In this document: piece after piece, positions 48,535 to 59,224 of the stretch
Layout: each line of letters starts with the position of its first letter
Numbering within the stretch: the first letter of the stretch is position 1
DNA from: Prosopis cineraria
Lineage: Eukaryota; Streptophyta; Magnoliopsida; Fabales; Fabaceae
DNA length: 64,000 nucleotides
Assembly: GCF_029017545.1 (NCBI RefSeq)
Contig: NW_026555344.1
Span: forward strand, 36,792,484 to 36,856,483
Reading direction: 5' to 3'
Made by a program: the position numbers and the translations under genes
The notes under the pieces: model-generated
Told to the model about the DNA's origin: nothing
Seen by the model: only the letters and a program-made list of their open reading frames with translations
The model's database searches: none

Positions 48535-48670
48535 AATGTTCTGGTTCAGGGTCAGGCCTCGTTTTGGCCGCAATCTTCTGGTTCAGGGTCGACCATTCTT
48601 GCTCGTTTTGGACTGAAGAATCAATTCCAGATTATCGCCCATGGCTTTAATCTTCTGGTTCAGTGCGTGG
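48535..48670. repeat. Three copies of a TTCTGGTTCAG word
   Basis: TTCTGGTTCAGGGTC occurs at about 48,539 and 48,579 and TTCTGGTTCAGTGCG at about 48,652, each in a similar context. The first two are 40 bp apart. The source gene of this GC-richer patch is not recognised. Confidence 0.5.
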
Positions 48671-48769
48671 GAAGTTCTCACCCTGGAACCCATGAATTGA
48701 GAAAGCTCTTCAAAAACTTGTTCATCGAAAGAAGTGGGAAGTCAGGCAGTTGGACTAGATTGTGGCAGT

Positions 48770-48990
48770 TGGAGGCTTAGATGCTGAAGTAATTCCATCT
48801 TGCAAATGCTTGGGGAAAGCTCAGTTAAATTATCTCAGTGATTGAGTGTGAGCTCTGAGAGATTTGGGAAGACCTCAGACAAATCTGTCGTTTCCCCAAT
48901 CCACATTATCACTATCAAAACCCTCAAATTTGGCACTCTATCAATGAAAGGGGGCAAGAAGAATTCACTGGCGGAAAAAGATGGTGAATT
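48770..48990 (-). pseudogene. LRR fragment resembling RPW8-type (ADR1/NRG1) NLR
   Basis: On the minus strand one frame reads SASEFFLPPFIDRVPNLRVL, IVIMWIGETTDLSEVF, PNLSELTLNH, stop, DNLTELSPSICKMELLQHLSL. The FFLPPFI...MP.LR.LIVI block and the FP.L.ELT..HCD.L.ELP.SIC pattern are typical of the LRR of RPW8-type helper NLR immune receptors. The stop replaces the usual Cys of NHCD. Between IVI and TDLSEVF much of the usual LRR is missing, so it is an internally deleted relic. Assignment by pattern memory. Confidence 0.5.
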
Positions 48991-49009
48991 TTAGTGAAGT
49001 CGCAAGGAG

Positions 49010-49145
49010 AACCTGCATAAGAATTTTGATGCGGTCGAGCGGAGCCGTGGCGGTCTTGACAGCAGTGCCGACGACGAAATGTTTCTGGGCCTTTGCGACG
49101 CGAAAGACGACGAGGTGCGAGCTGCTCGGATCTGGAGAGATCAAG
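49010..49145 (-). pseudogene. Mitochondrial-carrier-family gene fragment
   Basis: On the minus strand a frame reads AKAQKHFVVGTAVKTATAPLDRIKILMQ. The APLDRIKILMQ block contains the PX[DE]XX[RK] signature that starts each repeat of SLC25-type solute carriers. Only one partial repeat is present, so this is a captured or degenerate piece, abutting the NLR-like fragment. It resembles the plant ADP/ATP carrier group, which is uncertain. Confidence 0.5.
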
Positions 49146-49199
49146 CTGTGGTAGGTGGATTGATAAACTACATTATTTCCTTCATTTTTATTTTTTTTA

Positions 49200-50757
49200 T
49201 TCTTAATTTTTGGCGTTTATTTTGAATATTTTGAACATTTTAAATATCATTTAAATTTACTGGTCTTGATAAAAAAAAAAGTATAAACGACAATAATTTT
49301 TGAAAGAATTAATTTGACACATGAAAATAATTTGAGCAGCACAAAATTAGATTTTTACATGAGATATTTGATAATTCAATGTGCAAAGCATAAGTGAAAA
49401 ATAAAGAGGAGTTCAAGACAAACTTGTCAACTCTTAATTTCTTATTTTATTTTTAAATTTTTATCTTAAAAAAATTGTTATAAAAACCTCACTGTCAAAT
49501 TAATTGCTAAAAAGGAATTCGGTACTTTTGGAGGAGGTCAATTGTTGGCATTAATTATTGAAGGTTAAATTATATAAATGCCCTTCTTATAAAAAAAAAA
49601 AGCAAAAATGGAGCAATATCTTTTGCTGTTAATATGTCACGAGATCTTTCAATGTCAATAATTTCATATTAACACTCAATACGAAATCCTTCAATGTTAA
49701 TATGTCAAAGAAGGTCATATGAAGGGGTCTTCAGTTATATATGCAACATTTTTTTTTATTATATGCATTTAAATTTTTATTATATGCAATAAAACTTTTA
49801 TTTATTTGAATAATATCTTTTGATAATCTGAAATTTTTTAACTTAAAATTATTTTGAAATACTAGAAGCAAAAATTTTCAATTATATACAATGATTCTTC
49901 CACTATATATATTTGAACTTTAATTATATGCAATAAAATTTTCACTTATTCAACCAAGATTTTTACATATTCAAATATTACTTATTAATTTTTCTTATAG
50001 ATATTTTTGAAAGCACATGTAATTTTTCTTTCTAGATATGCGATCGGTCTTCAATGAAAAGTAAATTTCTTCCACATTTTCAAGTAACACTTGCATATTT
50101 GAATGTCATTCATTAATTTCTCTTATGAATATTTTTGGAGGTCTATGTCATATTTGTTCCTCGATATGCGACTAATCTTTAATGAAATGCATATTTTTCA
50201 TATATTTAAAGAACACTTTTTTATATTCAAATAAATGGAAGCCTATTTGCAATTCCTAGAAGTGATATTCATATATTCAAAATTGATATTCTAAAAATGT
50301 GATTAAATATTCTACAAATTTACTTATTTTTCATGAAAATGCCAAAAGGATATTCTTAAAATGCAAACACATTCTTAAAAATTGCTCATTTTTCATTAAA
50401 ATCTGTTTAGATATTCTAAAAATCAAGTATTAGAAATGAAACAAAGTCCGTAAACAACACATTGAACAACTTTATTCCTTCACGTTGACAAAATGCATGG
50501 TTCATGTTTTACATTTTAAATATAGTCTAAAATAATTCTATTTTACATTCTATGTAGCAAAATGATTAAACATCAACAAATATTCAATTATAAGAAAAAT
50601 AACAGCTGAAGCAAAAAATTAAACATGTATACAAATAGAAGTTATAAAAAGTAGAATTCCATATCCTTAAATGTCCATACACATAGTCATGTATGCCTTA
50701 AAAATGAAAACAATTTCATAGACATAAACATTTGTAAAAGACTCATCCTAATCTATT
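49200..50757. repeat. AT-rich stretch with diverged direct repeats
   Basis: Two adjacent units of about 125-140 bp, 49,950-50,090 and 50,091-50,215, share AATTTTTCTTATAGATATTTTTG-like and GATATGCGA...TCTTYAATGAAA words. Shorter repeats of TTATATGCAATAAAA occur near 49,780 and 49,925. No gene recognised. Confidence 0.5.
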
Positions 50758-51900
50758 TGTAACATCCTCAAAATTTAAGCTTGATTAATTAAGCTTCATT
50801 AGAGTAATTAAGTTTATTAGTGAGATGTGTGGCCAGAGAGGTTTAATGAATGTGTTTAGTTGTAATTGCAGCCTTAAATGCAAATTCGAGGTGAAGTCGG
50901 GTCACTCAGATATGAAAGAGGAAGAAAATATGAAGGAGGAGGTTCTGCACTGCACACCGTGGCTTGTGGTTCATTCATAGCAATGCACGTGAGTGAAATA
51001 GTCAAGATAGGCCTTTTTATGCCATGCACCATGGCGTATGATGCGTCTACTTTAACATGTAGTCACTTTTCTGCAGAAATAAGAATGTGAAACTTGATGC
51101 AAAAAGAGAGAGAAACAATGGATAAAATGAAAGATACGCAAGAAGCTCTATGAGGGCTTGGAGTTTGAAGCATTTGGAGTATTTTGAAGCTTTTAAATAT
51201 TAGAGGTAAGTTTCTCAAGCTTAAATCTACCTTTCTTTTTCTCTAGTTAGAAAGTTAGGATTTTATTAATAATGGTGTTCAGTTCATAAAGGCTATGAGT
51301 TCGAACTCATTAACTTAAATAAAATACATGGGAATTGTTTAAACTATTTAAACCTAACATTTATGAATCTATGTGTTTTTGGTCATTGGAGGTCATAAAT
51401 ATTCAAAAATTCACCATTAATGAGGTGGTTGGGGCAATATGGCTCCATTAATGGCTATATAAGAGTTCAATGAAGTTAATGTGAATTAAAGAATAATGTG
51501 GTGCATTGCACATATTCATTTTAGTCTAGTAAATGTGGTATGGGTGGTGTTTGTAGCTTTTAGCATGAGTTTTAGGCACTCAAGTTATGTGAAAATGGTG
51601 AAAAAGAGAAAATTTTAAAATGAGTGTATAACTTTTTAGTGAGAGATAATTTGATTGCAAAACCAAAGTCAATAGTTAGAGTTAAAAAAAGTCCTCTATA
51701 AACATCTAAATCACATCAATCAGATATCAGACGGAGAAATGGGGCACGTCAAAAGTTGCCTCAAATGCTGTAAAATGACAGCAAAATTCTACTATCATGA
51801 AGCTACAATGCGCCACGACATATGGTATGAAGGCTCATGAGCCATGGTGCATGTCTTTGTTTTTGCACAAATTCATTGTTTTCTACCTTTACACAAATGC
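50758..51900 (+). repeat. LTR-like dispersed repeat, copy 1
   Basis: Begins TGTAACATCC, a common start of long plant Gypsy LTRs. The segment 51,160-51,490 aligns with 59,610-59,945 (ATTTTGAAGCTTTTAAATAT, TTATTTAAACCTAA and GGCTCCATTAATGGC words in the same order). It carries CATGGCGTATG (51,030) and GAGCCATGGTGCATG (51,840) words that recur in copy 2. The 3' end is not defined. Confidence 0.55.
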
Positions 51901-52116
51901 ATTGATTCTTTTTGTGATTACATGCTTCCGCATATAAAATGAACTCTAATTTTCCATCGTAAACATTATTTGGGATGTTTTAAATATTGAAAACTTGGGA
52001 TCCTACTTATAAAAATTTGACAAATTGTTATTTTCAATTTGAGACATCTCTTAATTGCTTGAGATTTGGAGTTAAATTGATAATAGTAAGGGAGATTTTA
52101 CACTATTCATCCTAGC

Positions 52117-52185
52117 CTCCCTCTTCTCCAACACTGCCACCTTCTTCTCCAACATTGTCACCTTCTTCTACCACTTTATCTTTGC
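52117..52185. repeat. Short 21-bp tandem repeat
   Basis: Three diverged units of CCTTCTTCTCCAACACTGCCA, encoding a Gly-Glu-rich run on the minus strand in a small frame (52,339-52,112) of doubtful coding status. Confidence 0.5.
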
Positions 52186-55070
52186 CTCCTAATTCTTTCA
52201 AATTTGCAATGCTTCTATCTTCTCCAAGTCCTGTCATGCCAAATGTGTTAGAAACATTATAAATTTTGTGTTGAAAATTTACTTTAAAGAGCATGTTTGA
52301 TATAAATTGCCATTTTAATGTTTGATTAGAAAAGTACAATGGAACACATGCAAATATATTTTTTGTCTTCTCATTTTTTTAATAGAAAAGAAAATTTCGC
52401 TTATTCAGTTGGCACTAGAACAATCTTGTCCACATAAATGTCAAGAAAAAAGCCACCACCTTAATTCTAATTTTCCATTGGTGAAGAGGAGCCAAGTCCA
52501 ATATCTAAGTGACTGTAAAATATTTAAACAAAACTTCTACTTTTAAAAGTAAGATTGGAGTAACATCAAGAACTTTTAAACATCAATATTTCAACAAGGA
52601 AACTTTATCATCAATACACGGTTTTATATAACTCATTTACGAATCATGATCAACATAAGCTAGAAAGGGCTAGAAAAATTGACAAACACAAGGGATGCAT
52701 CCTATACGTTAGGTTCAAGTGCTTCAAATCAGGATCCTACCACAGTCAGAACCCATTCACATTGTCAAATAATTTATGGAAAGACCGAAAAATATGCAAG
52801 AGTATATAGCACACACATACAAGAGAAACAATATTTAATCAAAGCATCATCAAATTTTAAAAACTTCCATGGATGTTTGTGTCTATTTCACTAAATAAAG
52901 GAGAAATGCTTCACTTGGCATTAGTCCATTAATCTACTAGCATTTCAAGCTTAAAAAAACCTAGATGCTATAGGCTTTAAAACAATAATAATTATACTTG
53001 AGAAAACTACTTAAAAGCACCAACCACTGTAATAAGCATCGTCATCTTGGAGAATTGCATAATTAGCAAGTGCTTAAAATGTAGAAATCAAATTCACACA
53101 AGAAGCAAAATTGCAAAAACCTTACCTTGGTATCAGAACTCAGCAAACTTTTGATAGAAAGAAATCACAAGCAATGAGCTAGCCGGCTTCATCTTTAGCT
53201 GATTGTAGGCTTTGAATCAAGACTTGAAATCAAAGTTAGAGGATGATTGAGTGATAGAAAAATCAAGAGAGAAACATATTGAAGAACTAAAGAGGGATCG
53301 AGTGACTAAGACCTCAACTTACTCTCCATTATTGCCATTGCGGTTGGAATCACAACCACTTGCAATTGCTATATAAATCACATAACTGTGGCCAGAACAA
53401 CACCATAATCAAATGGCAATGAGAGGAGAGTGTGGGGGAGGATTTGTTTAGGGGTTATTTAGTCATTTTACTCTTAAAGGCAATCTAGTCATTTAGAACT
53501 CCTAATTAATGCTAGTGAAGGATCGCAAATTAAAAAATCTCTCAAGTCCTTATGGACAACAAAATTTTTGGTGGTGTCTTTTTTAACAATTTTCCTTTTT
53601 ATTTTCTACTTGCATTATCATATATCATGCTTATATATAATTTAGTTTTATTTTGATTTATTAATTATTTTATTTGTTAGTTTTATTTTGCATCATTTGA
53701 ACAAATTATCACAAAATTTTTGTTATAGCACATACATTCTTAAATATACATACACTTATACTATAGTCACTTGCACACAAGCACCCATTTTTTTCTTAGC
53801 CAAACATGACTTGGCATATTCATTTCGAAATCCAGATTGAGTCTTGTGCGTAATTCACGTTTACAGCTCAAAAAATTTACGTTTTGACTTATCATTCAAG
53901 GATTCACTTTGGGAATTATTATCTTCTTTTTTGACGGTAACAGAAGCATCTTCATCATCTTCAATTCATCATTCAAAAATTCAGACTCGTCTTTTCCTAT
54001 TCAAATTTTCTGCAGAAATTCGGTCGCTCCACCCCCCCCATTTGATCACTCTCTCTCCTCCATGTTTTAACATCTAGCTCTCCAAATAAAAATCCGACTT
54101 TACCATTGTATTCGTGACAAGATTCGCACAAAAACCTTCCATCTCTTTTCTCAATTAGTTGAGTTTGAAGCTGTTCGAATTTTCCTCTGTTCACGCTGCA
54201 ATTTTGGAGCTTTGATGAAGAATCAATGATGCTCTCCATGTGTAGCCAGGCATTATTCTTCCCTTGCAGATGGAGGGTTCACTCATGAGCTTTAGATTTA
54301 ATGAGCATTTCTCATCCCTTTCCTTTTATTTCCATTGGATTTCTGAGTTGTAATTTGGAACAATGATATTTAATCTTTAAATCCTTGGTTATTTTGGCAT
54401 TTCTGTCATTCATAGATGGGCTTTGATGAATCAATTGAATGACTATGTTGCTGGAATTTTGGTTTTAATTACAATTCTTTTTTGTATTCATTGATACTTG
54501 CCAATATGTATACGTGAGTCATTCTGGTGCATCATATATGTATATTGGTTGAGAAGTTTAAATCTCAATGAAACATAATTTCGTTACCGTTGGGCCAAGA
54601 ACGAGGGTCATTTAATCATTCTTGCAAACTACTTGACTGAGTCTTAAGTATTCAAATTAGTTAATGATACTAAAATTCATTGGTAATATTAGGTAGTTGG
54701 GTGCTAATCTCTCAAGATCTCTAGGGTCTGTTTTTAACTCAATTTAAAGTGAAGAAATAAATTTCATGATTAAAGCAAGGATTAAGTTATCTAAATTCTC
54801 CACGGGAAGCTTCTTACCAATTTCTACACTCTGTCTTCACAGTCTCTTCATTAAACGAAATAAAATCAAAGAAATATTAGTTGTCGGTTTTTAAAGTTTT
54901 TCATAGTTTAAACAAACAATTCTCTTACTATTTTATTAGTGCTTTTAATCATTTAGACTTTAAAATTTCAATTCTTTGAAAGATACAGTCTTGACTAACT
55001 CTAAACTACACTAACATTAACTTAGTTAGTTAGAGGCAATGCAACTAAGGCTTATCATGGATCTGCAGTG
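52186..55070. other. Intergenic, no supported gene
   Basis: Scattered small frames only. A minus-strand frame at 54,239-53,997 (MESIIDSSSKLQNCSVNRG, RFLCESCHEYNGKVGF) has protein-like composition and could be an exon remnant, but I do not recognise it and see no partner exons. A run of Cs (CCCCCCC) is at about 54,032. Confidence 0.4.
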
Positions 55071-55086
55071 TCCCCCCCCCCCCCCC
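55071..55086. repeat. Poly-C tract
   Basis: Thirteen or more consecutive C residues after GTGTC; such tracts are prone to assembly length error. Confidence 0.85.
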
Positions 55087-55831
55087 GACTTGTTCCCTTC
55101 CAGTCTGGCGGTTAGAGAAAGAGAAGACAACATAGAGTGAGTGGGATCAGATGAGGCAATGTGTGAGGAAGAAGCTATTGATGAACTAGTTGCTAATGAG
55201 GCAATGTCCAGATCTTGCTTTCTTTTAAATTTTTTTTAAAATGTCAAGTGGCTGCTGCACCTGGTAATTAAAGTCAACTAATGATCGACACTAATAGTAG
55301 GATAAAATTGCACTCTTTTTAAAAGTTTTAAGGCAACATTACTTAGAAAAAAAGTTTTAAAGCAACATTACTTAAAAAAAAAGTTTAAAATACCAGGAGC
55401 TTCTCATGTAAAAATTACAAGGCAGATTTACTCTTTAACCCTTATTTTAATAACAAGACCAAATCAATAGTTGGACCGTTGATTGGATTTGTTAATGACT
55501 CGATTTAGACAAAAAAAAAATCATGTGGAATGAGGTAAGATTAGAGTTGAATTACTATTAAATCAAAAATTAAAGTTGAACTAAAAACTAGAACATTTTT
55601 CCAAAAAATACATATGGTTCTAAACATAATATTATAAAGGAAAAGACTTATATATTTAGTTTTATACCCTCAATATATTGTTATTCAATCTAATCAAAAT
55701 TTATTATAGAATAAATAATATATAAATGATACACATCTCATGATTTAATTGAAATAAGTATCTTAAATATATAAGGCTAAATATATAAATTTTCTACTAT
55801 TATAAAAGTCTTGAAAATTAAAAAATTCAAA

Positions 55832-56444
55832 AATTAAAGAAAAAATGATAATAAAATTCTTTCAAATTATATAAGTAACAATTTAATCTCTCAAAATGTC
55901 ATAATACTAATGAAGTCCCTAGTGACCTCTTTGTCAATAATTTTTTTTATAAAAAAGAACCATTTTACCCTTACTGAAAATAACAACACCCAATAACAAA
56001 TTTTGTTTAAAAAATTACAATTTTTTTTTGTAAATTATCGGAGTTGAACAAGAAATCAAAACTTGTTAAGTGTAATTTTTATTATTAAAAAATAAACTCT
56101 AATTATAACTTTTGTTTAAGGAATAACAACTTTTATTCTGTAAATCACAAGAGTTAAACAAAAAATCATAATTTTTCAAATGTAATTTTTATTATTAAAA
56201 AATAAGTTTTCAAAATAACAAATTCTATTCACAATTTTCATTTAAAAAATCACAACTTTTTTCAAAGAATCGCAAGAATTGAATAAAAAATTATAATTTA
56301 TTAATAAGAGAAAAATTATTTTTTTCTTAAAAAAGTTATTGCTAAAAAGGTCCCTAAGGATTTTATTAGTATTATGACATTTCGAGAAATTAAATTATCA
56401 TTTATATAATTTGAAGAAATTTTATTGTCATTTTTTTAAAATTA
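55832..56444. mobile_element. Foldback element with internal ~110-bp tandem repeats
   Basis: The left arm (about 55,832-55,965; TTCTTTCAAATTATATAAGT, CAAAATGTCATAATACTAAT) is the high-identity reverse complement of about 56,310-56,444. Between the arms three diverged units of about 105-115 bp repeat the GTAATTTTTATTATTAAAAA and AAATCACAAGAGTTAAAC words. It has the same architecture as 25,847-26,525 but a different sequence. Non-coding. Confidence 0.65.
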
Positions 56445-56934
56445 AACTCTTACTAAAATCCAACTTCATCTTGGATCATTTACGTATATATGATTTGAAA
56501 TTATTTTTCTAGGCCACTCTCACTGAAAACTCTAACAAAACATCCATTCAAAAAAACAATAGTAAGTTGTATAAAAAAAACCAATTGTAAGGCTTGTGAT
56601 TAAATTGGCCTGATACTGCCTAAATACTTTATCCCAGGCCAATTATATATTAAAATTTTTTTAAATTTTTATTTTTATGTAAAAACAATGCGTAACTACT
56701 AAATATGTTATCTCCATTATTTAAAAAAAAACAGTTTAAATAGATACAATTATATTTTTTATTAATTGTTGATTCATTTTTTGCACCAGCCGAAAGGGCC
56801 AAACCCAACTAGGCACTAGTTTAGGCCTGAGTTAGACCAAACCATTGGGATATTTTTCCTAAGCTCAATGGTATTGTGGGCCCTTTCACCAACTTACATC
56901 CAGTAAGGCCTGGTCAACATTCCTAAGCAATACA

Positions 56935-56960
<26 letters not shown>
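56935..56960. repeat. (AT)n microsatellite
   Basis: About ten TA units. Confidence 0.85.
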
Positions 56961-56967
<7 letters not shown>

Positions 56968-57180
56968 CTAAGTATAACCATTCAGTATCTGAAACTAACA
57001 GTCTCGACTATTTCAAATTTGAGCACTGTAGGGCTCCTAAGGGGGTGACTCTTCCAAGCATATTGTTTCCATTCTCATCGCCTCAAAGATTGAACCCAAG
57101 AGCTAATGATTGAGCAATACAAATATTTTACATCGGATAACACAAAAAACTCAAAATCAGAATCAAAGGAATAAGAGTGC

Positions 57181-57560
57181 TGTTGGAATATGATCTACTC
57201 TCAATAAATTAGACTGTATAATAAACCCAAATTAGTAGTTAATTTAGATTGGGTTAACTATTTATTTGATTAAAACTAATTAGGGCTAATGGTTAATTAG
57301 TTTTAGGAGGGGGCAGTTTTTGTTTAATCTCAAAAATTACCAACTAAAACGACGGTGTAATATATATTAGAAACTAAGAAGAAAAAAATATGACATCTGG
57401 AAAAAGCCTCTTCTTGTTTCAAGAAGTACAAAGTTTTCGTTGAGCAAAAGTTGTTCATCTTTTTCCTTTCATTTATGACAAAGTCATCATTTTAAAGTGT
57501 GAAGTGATCGAGGAATGAAGAATTTCATTTATTATGTGGCTGAAGTCAAGACAATTTTAT
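57181..57560 (+). mobile_element. Possible solo LTR, Copia-like start
   Basis: Starts TGTTGGAATATGATC, a typical Copia LTR opening, and has a TATA-like TAATATATATTAG near 57,359 followed by leader-like sequence. I could not find the matching CA end with an AGTGC duplication, so the end is arbitrary. Confidence 0.3.
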
Positions 57561-57965
57561 TTTTCAAAAAGCTAGGCTAAGCCTTTAATCACTAAACTTC
57601 ATATAACTGTTAATAATGTGTAATTATCAACATGACCTCTTCAAAACTATGTGGTTAATTGCGGTCCCTTTCACTCGAAATACCCTCATTTTTGCAATGC
57701 ATGCTTGAGATCTACTCTGTTATGGGTTTGAGCATACTGTTTTTGTTATCACAGAATCGGCCCAGCTCTTTGAAATAATTTGCAGCAAATTCTTTCATTT
57801 TTCAAATTTGAGAAAATCTTACATATTTAATCTTGTTGACTTAATACACTTGTTTCTAATTAAGTCAAGACATGTAAATTTTTTATATATTATTTATTTT
57901 ATAATAAATTTTTATTATTAATATTATCACTATATTAAAATTCAATTGTCTCAATTTCATTAGAC

Positions 57966-58167
57966 AAAAGTATATTAAATATAATCAACTAAATTTGGAG
58001 TGAGTGGTGGGAGCTCTTATCATTTAATCAAGTGATTGAGGTTTGAATGTCAACCTTTTTACATGTATTGGAAGACGTTTACTATTTGTCCCAAGCATCT
58101 TTGGGGAGATAATATTTGTTATTGGTGAAGCTTACTCTTTATATTATAAAAAAAGTATATTAAATAT
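57966..58167 (+). mobile_element. SINE-like retroposon with 17-bp target duplications
   Basis: AAAAGTATATTAAATAT at 57,966-57,982 is repeated exactly at 58,151-58,167. Between them a 168-bp non-coding element has an A-box-like GTGGTGGGAGCTC (about 58,005), a B-box-like GAGGTTTGAATGTC (about 58,038) and an A/T-rich tail. These are features of a tRNA-derived SINE. Confidence 0.7.
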
Positions 58168-59224
58168 GAAAACTTTTTAAGTAGACTGAGTGTGCCATAT
58201 CATATGTGATATGTCCAATTCCATGTCATCTAAATAAAATCTTATGTGATATTATTTTAATTAATTTTATTCTTGTAACATAATGCATATTTTCTTGGAA
58301 TATTGTCAAAATGAAGAAATGTTGTTTTGAAAAATCAAGTCCTTTTGAAAAATCATATCCTTATAAATTAAGGAACATTTTTATGAAAAGTTACGTAGAG
58401 ACTTATAATCACTAAAGTCATGTGTCTCTAAATTCTAAAGGCAAATTTGGAGGGTTATAAAACTAAAAGGGAGAACTTCAATAACCCCTTGCTACATCCA
58501 TTTAAATGCAAAGCTCTTAAATTTTTAAAATTGCAGTCCAAGAAAACTGATTTGATATTAAATTTTTTAGAAAAATAATAAAATTACCCTTCATTTAAAT
58601 TAATATCAAAACTTCTCTATTGCACTTGTTTATTGTTCTACTTTACTTATTAATTTACTTACGGAATGTTATTAATTGCCCTACTTAAATTATTTTTATT
58701 TTAGATGATTAAATCATCTTAAGAAAACATGTTAATTCTTATTCTACATGTTATTTATTTACATCTAGATTGTTGTTCATTGCCCTAATTTACTTGTTCA
58801 TTGCCAAACTTTCACTTAATTTCATTCCAAGGAAATGAACAAGTGAAATAAGGTAATTAACAAGTAAAATAGAGAAGATTTGATATTAATTTAAATGAAG
58901 GATAATTTTATTCTCAAAAATTTAATATTAAATTAATACCCTGAACTGTAATGAAATTTCAAAAATTTAGGAGTTTTAAATTTAAATAAATATGGTCAAG
59001 GGGTTTTTATTGACATTCTCCCAAACTAAAAGGTGTCACCTGGTGAAAGTAAATATATTTCAAGAAAACTCTACATGCTAAAAGGATGTATCTTTTCATT
59101 AAAAGTTATTATAAATAACCCTTGGTTAATATTAATTATTAAACTATATAAATTCATGAATTAACACAGGGATGTTCATGAATTAACACTAAGTTGTTCA
59201 TAAACCAATATAAGGATTATGAAC
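58168..59224. other. Intergenic, no gene seen
   Basis: AT-rich sequence without recognised genes; the words GGTAATTAACAAGTAAAATAG and TTGCCCTACTTA point to an old inverted repeat around 58,590-58,930, not resolved. Confidence 0.35.

Noticed and set aside
50878..51090. Plus-strand 70-codon open frame
   Set aside because: It lies inside the LTR-like repeat copy 1 and has no recognisable protein features.
53124..53140. TTGGTATCAGAACTC, similar to a Copia primer-binding site
   Set aside because: It differs from the usual TGGTATCAGAGC, and no LTR end or pol sequence was found on either side.
57181..57560. A firm solo-LTR call
   Set aside because: Only the TGTTGGAATAT start is convincing; no CA end with a matching duplication was found, so it is listed with low confidence only.
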